NCBI RefSeq assembly: GCF_016466415.2
Contig: NZ_CP066772.2
Location: forward strand, 1,054,001 to 1,118,000
Origin: Ralstonia pickettii
GTDB taxonomy: Bacteria; Pseudomonadota; Gammaproteobacteria; Burkholderiales; Burkholderiaceae
Direction: 5' to 3'
Length of the DNA: 64,000 nucleotides
A model generated the notes under the pieces. The model ran no database searches and was not told the origin of the DNA. It was given only the letters and a program-made list of their open reading frames with translations. Below are positions 47,428-56,731 of the stretch, piece after piece. Within the stretch, counting starts at the first letter, position 1; each line of letters starts with the position of its first letter. The position numbers and the translations under genes are program-made.

Positions 47428-48609
47428 TCACTGCAAATTGCATTGAACCGCATGCCGAGCTGCCACCCACTCCTCATTAGTAGGCTCCACCGCCACGCGA
47501 ATCCGGCTCGCTGAACTGGAAATGATCGCTGCATGCGCTTGGTTGGCCTCGCCATCCAGGTTGGCGCCCAAATAACCAAGTCCCCCCACAACGCGTTCGC
47601 GCAGTACGGCGTTGTGTTCGCCAATACCGGCCGTGAATACCAAGAGATCCAGGCCACCAAGCACCGCTACCAGAGCGCCGATCTCGCGGACGATCCGGCG
47701 CACGTAGAGCGCAAGCGCTGCCTGCACACGTGGGTTGTCGGCCTCGCGCGAAATCAGGTCGCGCGGGTCGGAAGACAGCCCAGACACGCCGAGCAGACCC
47801 GATTCGTGATACAGCACGTGCCCGACCTGTGCCGGGGACAGATGCTCCGTCTCCATCATGTAGAGCACCGCCCCCGGATCGAGCGAGCCACATCGCGTCC
47901 CCATCATCAGGCCTTCGAGCGCGGAAAACCCCATCGTTGTGGCCACGCTCTTCAGTTCGATCATTGCACACAGGCTCGCGCCGCTGCCGAGATGCGCGAC
48001 GATGGTTCGCCCGCGGGCGATATCGCCATGACGTTCGGGCAAGGCGATCGACATGTACTCGTACGACAACCCATGAAAGCCATAACGCCGCAGGCCACGC
48101 TCCCATGCCATGTAAGGCAGCGGCAGCATCGTCTCGACCTGTGGCAGCGTGCGGTGGAACGCGGTATCGAAGCATGCGACTTGTGGCACATCGGACAAGC
48201 CCAACAGAAGCGCCTCGATGGCTTCCAGTGCAAACGGTTGATGCAACGGTGCCAGTGGAATGTAGCTGCGCAGATCGGAAAGCACCTCCGCGTTCACGCG
48301 TACCGGCGCGAAGTACTTGGCGCCGCCATGCACCACCCGATGGGCCACGGCCTTCAGCCGGCGGCCTTCCAGCCTTTGCTCGACCCGCTGGCGAATGTGC
48401 ATGAGCGCGGCGTGATACGGCTGCGCAGCATCAAGCTCCAGCACCTGTGTCGGCGCGCCAGCCTCTGTCGCCGTGGGGTGTTCAGTGCCGATCCCCTCTA
48501 CTGTGCCGTTCCACATTGGCGCACGCGGCAACGGGTCAAAGTTGGCATCGAACAACGCAAACTTGATGCTCGACGAGCCGCAGTTCAGTACGACGATGCA
48601 ATCGCTCAT
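47428..48609 (-). CDS. ackA: Acetate kinase
   Basis: A 393-residue ASKHA-fold kinase that transfers phosphate between acetyl phosphate and ADP. Typical segments are VLNCGSSSIKFALFD at the N-terminus, HRVVHGG, CFDTAFH, YGFHGLSYEY and GIGEHNAVLRE. The start at 48609 overlaps the maoC-pta stop by 4 bases, so pta and ackA are coupled. With the upstream phasin and phaC genes it forms a minus-strand cluster linking acetyl-CoA, acetyl phosphate and polyhydroxyalkanoate storage. Confidence 0.95.
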   Translation of the reverse strand: MSDCIVVLNCGSSSIKFALFDANFDPLPRAPMWNGTVEGIGTEHPTATEAGAPTQVLELDAAQPYHAALMHIRQRVEQRLEGRRLKAVAHRVVHGGAKYFAPVRVNAEVLSDLRSYIPLAPLHQPFALEAIEALLLGLSDVPQVACFDTAFHRTLPQVETMLPLPYMAWERGLRRYGFHGLSYEYMSIALPERHGDIARGRTIVAHLGSGASLCAMIELKSVATTMGFSALEGLMMGTRCGSLDPGAVLYMMETEHLSPAQVGHVLYHESGLLGVSGLSSDPRDLISREADNPRVQAALALYVRRIVREIGALVAVLGGLDLLVFTAGIGEHNAVLRERVVGGLGYLGANLDGEANQAHAAIISSSASRIRVAVEPTNEEWVAARHAVQCNLQ

Positions 48610-50051
48610 GGCGGCAAGTTGCGGTAGCGGTGGGCAAGCAACGTGGCAAGGGCGCACGACGCGATGCGCGATTCACGCGAGTCGGCACGGCTGGTCAACA
48701 CAATGGGCACGCGGGCGCCGAGCACAATGCCTGCGCTTGCAGCCCCGCCCAGGTATTCCAACTGTTTGGCGAGCATGTTGCCGCTTTCCAGATCGGGCAC
48801 CACCAGCACATCGGCCTGCCCTGCCACTTCCGAGACGAGGCCCTTGATGCGCGCGGCAGCGGCGGATACCGCGTTATCGAAAGCCAGTGGCCCGTCCAGC
48901 ACACCACCCTCGATCTGGCCGCGGTCCGCCATCTTGCACAGTGCGGCCGCATCGAGCGTGGCCGGCATACGCGGGTTCACGGTCTCGACCGCCGCAAGGA
49001 TCGCCACCCGAGGCCGTTCCACGCCAATCGCATGGGCCAGATCGATGGCGTTGCGGACGATGTCCGCCTTCTGATCGAGGGTCGGCACGATGTTGATGGC
49101 GGCGTCCGTCACGATAAACGGCCGCGGATACGCGGGCGACTGCATCAGGAAACAATGGCTGATCCGGCGCTTGGTACGCAGCCCCGCTTCGTCGCGGACG
49201 ACCGCTGCCATCAATTCATCGGTATGCAGGCTGCCCTTCATGAGCGCCTCTGCCCTGCCCTGCGTCACAAGCTCCACGGCGCGGGTGGCAGCAGCACAGC
49301 TGTGCGGCACGTCTTCAATCTCTATGCCACTGAGGTCAAGCCCGGCATCTGCGGCTACCCGCATCAGCTTGGCGTATGGCGCGACGAGGCAAGGCACGAT
49401 CAGGCCTTCAGCGTGCGCGTCCATCACGGCTGTCAGGCTCAGCGCATCGCACGGGTGGACGATGGCCATGCGGACTGCACCAAGAGGTCGTACATGGTCG
49501 AGCAGCCGGTGCATACCATCACTGCCGGTGGTGATACGCACATCCGGCAGTGTGGTGCGCGGACGCTCGATCCGCTCGGTGGGCGCGATGACCTCGGCCT
49601 CGCCCGTGATGGCCACCGTGCCGCTGTCGTTTGTACACGTGCATGCCAGCGTGACCCGCTTGCTCGCATCCTCCTTGCTGACCACCGTCACCCGGATGGT
49701 TAACGTGTCGCCAACGCGTACCGGACCGAGAAATTGCAGCGTCTGCCCAAGGTAGATCGTTCCCGGCCCCGGCAAACGAGTCCCGAGCAACGCGGAAATG
49801 AGCGCTCCGCCCAGCATGCCGTGCGCAATCACGCCATGAAAGCGCGTCGATGCGGCAAAGTCCGCGTCCAGGTGCTGCGGATTGACGTCTCCCGACAACA
49901 CGGCAAAGAGCTGGACGTCCTCCGGTGTCAGGGTGCGCAGGATGGCTGCCGTGTCGCCAATCGCAATCTCGTCAAAGGTGCGATTGCGCACCACGTTCAG
50001 ATCGCTGGCCGGCAGCAACGCGGGTAGAGCGGGCGGATGATCGGGGCCCAT
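48606..50051 (-). CDS. Bifunctional enoyl-CoA hydratase (MaoC)/phosphate acetyltransferase
   Basis: A 481-residue fusion. Residues about 20-160 form a MaoC-like hot-dog hydratase domain (FAVLSGDVNPQHLD, HGMLGGALISALLG). Residues about 170-481 form a phosphate acetyl/butyryl-transferase domain (ALMKGSLHTDELMAAVVRDE, FIVTDAAINIVP, VVPDLESGNMLAKQLEYLGG). The enzyme can interconvert acyl-CoA and acyl phosphate for the AckA partner downstream, while the MaoC half could supply hydroxyacyl-CoA for PHA synthesis. This fusion is common in Burkholderiaceae. It begins 10 bases after the phasin stop. Confidence 0.92.
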   Translation of the reverse strand: MGPDHPPALPALLPASDLNVVRNRTFDEIAIGDTAAILRTLTPEDVQLFAVLSGDVNPQHLDADFAASTRFHGVIAHGMLGGALISALLGTRLPGPGTIYLGQTLQFLGPVRVGDTLTIRVTVVSKEDASKRVTLACTCTNDSGTVAITGEAEVIAPTERIERPRTTLPDVRITTGSDGMHRLLDHVRPLGAVRMAIVHPCDALSLTAVMDAHAEGLIVPCLVAPYAKLMRVAADAGLDLSGIEIEDVPHSCAAATRAVELVTQGRAEALMKGSLHTDELMAAVVRDEAGLRTKRRISHCFLMQSPAYPRPFIVTDAAINIVPTLDQKADIVRNAIDLAHAIGVERPRVAILAAVETVNPRMPATLDAAALCKMADRGQIEGGVLDGPLAFDNAVSAAAARIKGLVSEVAGQADVLVVPDLESGNMLAKQLEYLGGAASAGIVLGARVPIVLTSRADSRESRIASCALATLLAHRYRNLPP

Positions 50052-50060
50052 GCGTGTTCG

Positions 50061-50567
50061 TCAGGACGATTTGTGGAGTTGACCGTTGCCCTTTCGGGGG
50101 GCACGCGCAAGATGCGGCTGCACGGCTGGGGAGCGGAGGAGTGCATCGCCTGGCGCGCCCCACGCCGAGAGCATCCCCTGTAGCGCCGTGTGGACCGGCA
50201 TGACATTGCCGGCCGTGCTTAGGGCCCGTACGGAAGCCTGCTGCCATTCCAGCATGACGCGCTGGTAATCGGCCACGAAGCGCGATTGGTTCGAGATGGC
50301 CGTCTGCAGCACGCCCTGCAGCACACCCATGGCACGCTGGCTGGTCTGCCAGAAGGCGTTGGGCAGCAATCTCGCAAACGCGCTCCAGTCCTCGACGCTT
50401 TGCAGATCGGCCAATGCAGACTCCGTGCGGGCAACGTCTGCGGCCAGCAGCTCGGCGCCGAGCTCACACCAGCGCTGTCGCGCTGCCTTGAGCAGACCCA
50501 ACGTCTGCAGTCCGAATGCAATCTGCGCCTTTTGAAGCGCGAGAGGAACGTTGGCGGGTGTATCCAT
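50061..50567 (-). CDS. Phasin family protein (PHA granule-associated)
   Basis: A 168-residue helical protein of the phasin type, without signal peptide. Its amphipathic helices (PLALQKAQIAFGLQTLGLLK, then ESALADLQSVEDWSAFARLL and FVADYQRVMLEWQQASVRAL) are like those that coat polyhydroxyalkanoate granules. Its place between the phaC remnant and maoC-pta supports this. The C-terminal 40 residues are poorly conserved in type and end in a basic tail. Confidence 0.8.
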   Translation of the reverse strand: MDTPANVPLALQKAQIAFGLQTLGLLKAARQRWCELGAELLAADVARTESALADLQSVEDWSAFARLLPNAFWQTSQRAMGVLQGVLQTAISNQSRFVADYQRVMLEWQQASVRALSTAGNVMPVHTALQGMLSAWGAPGDALLRSPAVQPHLARAPRKGNGQLHKSS

Positions 50568-50576
50568 GTTGGCTCC

Positions 50577-50726
50577 TTAAGTCATCTGGCTGATGGTTTG
50601 GCGAAAGCGCGCCAATGATGCGAGAAACAGCACGGTGCCGATGACGCAGATGGCCAGACATTGAGGCCACACCACCAGTCCCATCGACCAGACCTTGGAC
50701 CAGATCCCCGCGTTGTTTCTCCACAC
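50577..50726 (-). CDS. Possible 49-residue membrane protein between phaC and phasin
   Basis: A short frame starting with GTG at 50726, 5 bases after the phaC stop, and ending 9 bases before the phasin start. It encodes one strong hydrophobic segment (residues about 15-38, MGLVVWPQCLAICVIGTVLF) with polar ends. Its tight fit between two genes of one operon and the membrane segment support it. There is no good ribosome-binding site of its own and no family is recognised. It could also be untranslated spacer. Confidence 0.4.
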   Translation of the reverse strand: MWRNNAGIWSKVWSMGLVVWPQCLAICVIGTVLFLASLARFRQTISQMT

Positions 50727-50730
50727 GCAT

Positions 50731-51705
50731 CTATTTCTCCAGCACGTAGGTGCCGGGCGCTTCGGCCAGTGGCGGTAATCCTGGAGTGCCCATGCTCGGC
50801 GGGTTAACCGCCGTGGAACCCGATGCATGTGCAACGAGCCATGCGTGCCACGCCGGCCACCACGAACCGTCGGTGGCGGGCGCCGATGCCAGCCAGTCAT
50901 CCGGCGCCGCCGATTTCTCGCCTGTGTGGCGTGTCTGCAACTGGAATCTTCGATGCGAGTTGGCGGGCGGGCTGACGATGCCGGCGTTATGACCGCCGCT
51001 GGTCAACACGAACGTCAGCTCCGCCTCGGTCAGGTGATGCAGCTTGTAGACGGAGCGCCAAGGCGCCACGTGGTCGGTCAGCGTGCCCACCACGAAGATG
51101 GGCAAATCGATCTCGTTGAGTGCCACCGGCTTGCCGTTGACGGGATAGTGGCCCTCGCTCAGGTCGTCGTTCAGGAACAGATGCCGCAGGTACTGGCTGT
51201 GCATGCGCGCGGGCATGCGCGTGGCGTCGGCGTTCCAGGCCATCAGATCGTTCATGGGTGCGCGGTCGCCCAGCAAGTATTCGCCCACCAGGCGCGACCA
51301 CAGCAAGTCGTATGAGCGCAGCATCTGGAAGGCCCCTGCCATCTGGCTGGCGCGCAGATAGCCGGTCTGCTCCATCTGTGCTTCGAGCAGACTGACCTGT
51401 GCCTCATCGATGAACAGGCCCAGTTCGCCCGGCTCGCAAAAGTCTGTCTGTGCGGCAAAGAGCGTCATGGACGCCAGCCGTGCATCGCCATCGCGTGCCA
51501 TGGCAGCCGCAGCGATGGCCAACAATGTGCCCCCGAGGCAGTAGCCGGCGGCGTGAACGCGCTGGCCCGGCACGATGGCATTCACAGCATCGAGCGCGGC
51601 AAAGACACCAAGCTTGAGGTAGTCGTCCATGTCGAGGGCGCGATCTGCCTCGTCGGGGTTCTTCCAGGAGATGCAGAACACCGTATGGCCCTGCTCGACC
51701 AGATA
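50731..51705 (-). pseudogene. phaC: Poly(3-hydroxyalkanoate) synthase PhaC, 5' part removed by the mer transposon
   Basis: 324 C-terminal codons of a class I PHA synthase, which polymerises hydroxyacyl-CoA into storage polyester. The catalytic cysteine lies in AAGYCLGGTLL, the aspartate in GTLTDHVAPW and the histidine in SGGHNAGI, so the alpha/beta-hydrolase core is largely kept. The N-terminal 250 or so residues and the promoter are missing: the frame meets the left inverted repeat of the transposon exactly at 51705 and a stop codon lies three codons inside the repeat. No activity is expected from the fragment. Transcription of the phasin/pta/ackA genes may now depend on internal or transposon promoters. 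Confidence 0.9.
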
Positions 51706-51743
51706 GGGGTCGTCTCAGAAAACGGAAAATAAAGCACGCTAAG
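51706..51743 (+). repeat. Left 38-bp terminal inverted repeat (mer end)
   Basis: Begins GGGGTCGTCTCAG and continues with the Tn21-group consensus including AAAACGGAAAATAAAG. It differs from the right end at position 8 (T here, C in the right repeat read inward). The merR stop codon lies inside it (51739-51741), as usual for this group. Confidence 0.95.
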
Positions 51744-52173
51744 GCATAGCCGAACCTGCCAAGCTTGCTCCACCCTGTAGTGACGCGATCAGCGGGCAGG
51801 AAACGTTCCCCCTTCGCGCATGGCAGGCGCACACCAACTCAGACAGCACGGCCTCCATGCGCGCCAGGTCAGCCATTTTCTCGCGCACGTCCTTGAGCTT
51901 GTGCTCGGCCAGACTGCTGGCTTCCTCGCAATGGGTGCCATCCTCCAGCCGCAGCAGCTCGGCGATCTCATCCAGGCTGAAGCCCAGCCGCTGGGCTGAT
52001 TTCACGAAGCGCACCCGCGTTACATCCGCCTCGCCATAGCGGCGGATGCTGCCATAGGGCTTGTCAGGCTCCAGCAACAAGCCCTTGCGCTGATAGAAAC
52101 GGATGGTCTCCACATTGACCCCGGCCGCCTTGGCGAAAACGCCAATGGTCAGGTTCTCCAAATTGTTTTCCAT
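51739..52173 (-). CDS. merR: Mercuric resistance regulator MerR
   Basis: A 144-residue Hg(II)-responsive repressor/activator, the normal Tn501 length. The winged helix holds [20 protein letters not shown]; the mercury ligands are Cys82 (HCEEA), Cys117 (LVCACHA region) and Cys126 (VSCPL). It binds the dyad between its own gene and merT, represses without Hg and untwists the promoter when Hg(II) binds. The start at 52173 gives the standard N-terminus [11 protein letters not shown]. Longer upstream frames run through the operator and are not used. Confidence 0.97.
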
Positions 52174-52178
52174 ATCGC

Positions 52179-52209
52179 TTGACTCCGTACATGAGTACGG
52201 AAGTAAGGT
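52179..52209 (+). promoter_or_regulatory. mer operator-promoter (PmerT, MerR dyad)
   Basis: The -35 element TTGACT (52179-52184) and the -10 element TAAGGT (52204-52209) are separated by 19 bases. The spacer contains the MerR-binding dyad TCCGTACATGAGTACGGA (52184-52201). This is the standard MerR-controlled promoter for merTPADE; the divergent merR promoter overlaps it. Confidence 0.95.
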
Positions 52210-52244
52210 TACGCTATCCAATTTCAATTCGAAAGGACAAGCGC

Positions 52245-52595
52245 ATGTCTGAACCAAAAACCGGGCGCGGCGCGCTCTTCACTGGAGGGCTTGCCGCCAT
52301 CCTCGCCTCGGCTTGCTGCCTCGGGCCGTTGGTTCTGATCGCCTTGGGGTTCAGCGGCGCTTGGATCGGCAACTTGGCGGTGTTGGATCCCTATCGCCCC
52401 ATCTTTATCGGCGTGGCGCTGGTGGCGTTGTTCTTCGCCTGGCGGCGCATCTACCGGCAGGCAGCGGCCTGCAAACCGGGTGAGGTCTGCGCGATTCCCC
52501 AAGTGCGAGCTACTTACAAGCTCATTTTCTGGATCGTGGCCGCGCTGGTTCTGGTCGCGCTCGGATTTCCCTACGTCATGCCATTTTTCTACTGA
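52245..52595 (+). CDS. merT: Mercuric ion transport protein MerT
   Basis: A 116-residue inner-membrane protein with three transmembrane segments. It takes Hg(II) from MerP and passes it to cytosolic MerA. The first membrane helix has the vicinal cysteine pair in ASACCLGPL and the cytoplasmic loop has a second pair in AACKPGEVC. Length is typical. It is the first gene of the mer structural operon, 36 bases after the -10 element, with merP following 12 bases later. Confidence 0.97.
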
Positions 52596-52607
52596 TCGGA
52601 GTTCACC

Positions 52608-52883
52608 ATGAAGAAACTGTTTGCCTCCCTCGCCCTCGCCGCCGTTGTTGCCCCCGTCTGGGCCGCCACCCAGACCGTCACGCTGTCCGTACCGGGCATG
52701 ACCTGCTCCGCCTGCCCGATCACTGTCAAGAAGGCGATTTCCAAGGTCGAAGGCGTCAGCAAAGTTGACGTGACTTTCGAGACACGCCAAGCGGTCGTCA
52801 CCTTCGACGATGCCAAGACCAGCGTGCAGAAGCTGACCAAGGCAACCGCAGACGCGGGCTATCCGTCCAGCGTCAAGCAGTGA
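52608..52883 (+). CDS. merP: Periplasmic mercuric ion-binding protein MerP
   Basis: A 91-residue periplasmic metallochaperone with a signal peptide (residues about 1-19, ending VWA) and one HMA domain. The Hg-binding motif is GMTCSACP. It binds Hg(II) in the periplasm and hands it to MerT. Size and sequence are normal for the Tn501/Tn21 group. Confidence 0.97.
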   Translation: MKKLFASLALAAVVAPVWAATQTVTLSVPGMTCSACPITVKKAISKVEGVSKVDVTFETRQAVVTFDDAKTSVQKLTKATADAGYPSSVKQ

Positions 52884-52942
52884 GTCACTGAAAACGGCAC
52901 CGCAGCACAACGGACGTCATTGTCTGGCGCCACAAACGATAA

Positions 52943-54640
<1,698 letters not shown>

Positions 54641-54657
54641 GAAAAAGGAGGTGTTCA

Positions 54658-55023
54658 ATGAACGCCTACACGGTGTCCCGGCTGGCTCTTGATGCCGGGG
54701 TGAGCGTGCATATCGTGCGCGACTACCTGCTGCGCGGATTGCTGCGCCCGGTGGCGTGCACACCAGGCGGCTACGGCTTGTTCGATGACGCCGCCTTGCA
54801 ACGGCTGTGCTTCGTGCGGGCGGCCTTCGAGGCGGGCATCGGCCTCGACGCGCTGGCGCGGCTGTGCCGGGCGCTGGATGCGGCGGACGGCGACGAAGCG
54901 GCCGCGCAGCTTGCCCTGCTGCGTCAGTTCGTCGAGCGTCGGCGCGAAGCGTTGGCCGATCTGGAAGTGCAGTTGGCCACCCTGCCGACCGAGCCGGCAC
55001 AGCACGCGGAGAGTCTGCCATGA
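54658..55023 (+). CDS. merD: Mercuric resistance transcriptional co-regulator MerD
   Basis: A 121-residue MerR-like protein with an N-terminal helix-turn-helix ([20 protein letters not shown]) and a C-terminal helical part. It helps release MerR from the operator and so damps mer expression after mercury is removed. A strong ribosome-binding site (AAAAAGGAGG) precedes the ATG at 54658. Its stop overlaps the merE start by 4 bases. Confidence 0.95.
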   Translation: MNAYTVSRLALDAGVSVHIVRDYLLRGLLRPVACTPGGYGLFDDAALQRLCFVRAAFEAGIGLDALARLCRALDAADGDEAAAQLALLRQFVERRREALADLEVQLATLPTEPAQHAESLP

Positions 55024-55256
55024 ACAACCCCGAGCGCTTGCCGTCCGAGACGCACAAACCGATCACCGGCTACCTGTGGGGCGGACTGGCTGTGCTGACT
55101 TGCCCCTGCCACCTGCCCATCCTCGCTGTCGTGCTGGCCGGCACAACCGCCGGTGCTTTCCTCGGCGAGCATTGGGTCATCGCGGCGCTCGGTTTGACCG
55201 GCCTGTTCCTTCTGTCCCTGTCGCGGGCGTTGCGGGCATTCAGGGAAAGAGAATGA
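55020..55256 (+). CDS. merE: Mercury transport-associated membrane protein MerE
   Basis: A 78-residue inner-membrane protein with two hydrophobic segments and a cysteine pair in TCPCHLP. It contributes to uptake of inorganic and methyl mercury. Its start overlaps merD and its stop overlaps the urf2 start (ATGA), so the genes are translationally coupled. Confidence 0.95.
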   Translation: MNNPERLPSETHKPITGYLWGGLAVLTCPCHLPILAVVLAGTTAGAFLGEHWVIAALGLTGLFLLSLSRALRAFRERE

Positions 55257-56254
55257 GCGCTTTCCGGCCGGATGGATGGACGACGCCGGAACTGGCCCAA
55301 GCGGTCGAGCGCGGGCAGCTTGAACTGCACTACCAGCCCGTCGTCGATCTGCGCAGTGGTGGGATTGTCGGCGCGGAAGCCCTGTTGCGCTGGCGTCATC
55401 CGACGCTTGGACTATTGCCACCGGGCCAGTTCCTGCCCGTGGTCGAATCGTCCGGCCTGATGCCTGAAATCGGCGCTTGGGTGCTGGGCGAAGCCTGCCG
55501 CCAGATGCGTGACTGGCGAATGCTGGCATGGCGACCGTTCCGGCTGGCCGTCAATGTTTCGGCGAGCCAAGTGGGACCGGACTTCGACGGGTGGGTAAAG
55601 GGCGTGCTGGCTGATGCCGAGTTGCCCGCCGAGTATCTCGAAATCGAGCTGACCGAATCGGTCGCGTTTGGTGATCCGGCGATCTTCCCCGCCCTGGACG
55701 CCTTGCGGCAGATCGGTGTGCGCTTCGCCGCCGATGACTTCGGGACGGGGTATTCCTGTCTGCAACATCTGAAGTGCTGCCCAATCAGCACGCTCAAGAT
55801 CGACCAATCGTTTGTCGCCGGGCTCGCCAACGACCGCCGCGACCAAACCATCGTGCACACCGTGATTCAGCTTGCGCACGGGCTGGGCATGGATGTGGTG
55901 GCTGAAGGCGTGGAAACATCGGCGAGTCTTGATCTATTGCGACAAGCGGACTGCGACACAGGACAAGGCTTCCTGTTCGCGAAGCCAATGCCGGCGGCGG
56001 CATTCGCCGTCTTCGTCAGTCAATGGAGGGGTGCCACCATGAATGCAAGTGACTCGACCACCACCAGTTGCTGCGTGTGCTGCAAGGAAATCCCGCTCGA
56101 TGCCGCCTTCACCCCGGAAGGCGCGGAATACGTCGAGCACTTCTGCGGGTTGGAGTGTTATCAACGCTTCGAAGCGCAAGCGCATCGGTTACGTCCGCGT
56201 CAGCAGCTTCGACCAGAACCCAGAACGGCAGCTCGAACAGATCCAGGTGGATAA
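55253..56254 (+). CDS. Urf2: EAL domain protein with DUF3330 C-terminal segment, 3' end rearranged
   Basis: A 333-residue protein. Residues about 8-255 are an EAL cyclic-di-GMP phosphodiesterase domain with intact signature residues ([32 protein letters not shown]). Residues about 263-305 are the DUF3330 cysteine segment ([29 protein letters not shown]). After RFEA the sequence departs from the usual mer-transposon version and reads instead through the tnpR 5' coding region in another frame, ending in an unrelated 27-residue tail. This marks a deletion that removed the natural end of urf2 and the res region. Phosphodiesterase activity is plausible but untested. Confidence 0.85.
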   Translation: MSAFRPDGWTTPELAQAVERGQLELHYQPVVDLRSGGIVGAEALLRWRHPTLGLLPPGQFLPVVESSGLMPEIGAWVLGEACRQMRDWRMLAWRPFRLAVNVSASQVGPDFDGWVKGVLADAELPAEYLEIELTESVAFGDPAIFPALDALRQIGVRFAADDFGTGYSCLQHLKCCPISTLKIDQSFVAGLANDRRDQTIVHTVIQLAHGLGMDVVAEGVETSASLDLLRQADCDTGQGFLFAKPMPAAAFAVFVSQWRGATMNASDSTTTSCCVCCKEIPLDAAFTPEGAEYVEHFCGLECYQRFEAQAHRLRPRQQLRPEPRTAARTDPGG

Positions 56255-56729
56255 AGTGTTCACCGACAAGGCGTCGGGCAAGGACACACGGCGGCCCGAA
56301 CTGGAACGGCTGCTCGCCTTCGTGCGCGAAGGCGACACGGTCGTGGTGCACAGCATGGATCGTCTGGCGCGCAACCTCGACGACCTGCGCCGCCTGGTGC
56401 AGGGCCTCACCCAGCGCGGCGTACGCATCGAGTTCCTTAAGGAGCATTTGACCTTCACCGGCGAGGACTCGCCGATGGCGAACCTGATGCTGTCGGTAAT
56501 GGGCGCGTTCGCCGAGTTCGAACGCGCCTTGATCCGCGAGCGGCAGCGCGAGGGCATCGCGCTCGCCAAGCAGCGCGGGGCCTACCGTGGCAGGAAGAAA
56601 TCCCTGTCGTCTGAGCGTATTGCCGAACTGCGCCAACGTGTCGAGGCTGGCGAGCAAAAGACCAAGCTGGCTCGTGAATTCGGAATCAGTCGCGAAACCC
56701 TGTATCAATACTTGAGAACGGATCAGTAA
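56100..56729 (+). CDS. tnpR: Tn3-family resolvase TnpR, original start and res site missing
   Basis: A serine recombinase of the Tn21/Tn501 group that would resolve cointegrates at res. Everything from [20 protein letters not shown] (codon at 56181) to the C-terminal helix-turn-helix ([17 protein letters not shown]) is intact, including the catalytic serine in VRVSSFDQN and HSMDRLARN. The normal ATG a few codons before RIGY is absent because the frame is joined to urf2. The nearest in-frame ATG is 56100, inside the DUF3330 segment (209 residues); 56043 is another. Whether active protein is made is uncertain. The stop lies 2 bases before tnpA. Confidence 0.75.
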   Translation: MPPSPRKARNTSSTSAGWSVINASKRKRIGYVRVSSFDQNPERQLEQIQVDKVFTDKASGKDTRRPELERLLAFVREGDTVVVHSMDRLARNLDDLRRLVQGLTQRGVRIEFLKEHLTFTGEDSPMANLMLSVMGAFAEFERALIRERQREGIALAKQRGAYRGRKKSLSSERIAELRQRVEAGEQKTKLAREFGISRETLYQYLRTDQ

Positions 56730-56731
56730 AT

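Noticed and set aside
55253..56038. EAL protein as a chromosomal signalling gene captured by the transposon
   Set aside because: An EAL-type urf2 at this position is a standard part of Tn501-like mer transposons. Only its rearranged 3' end is unusual.
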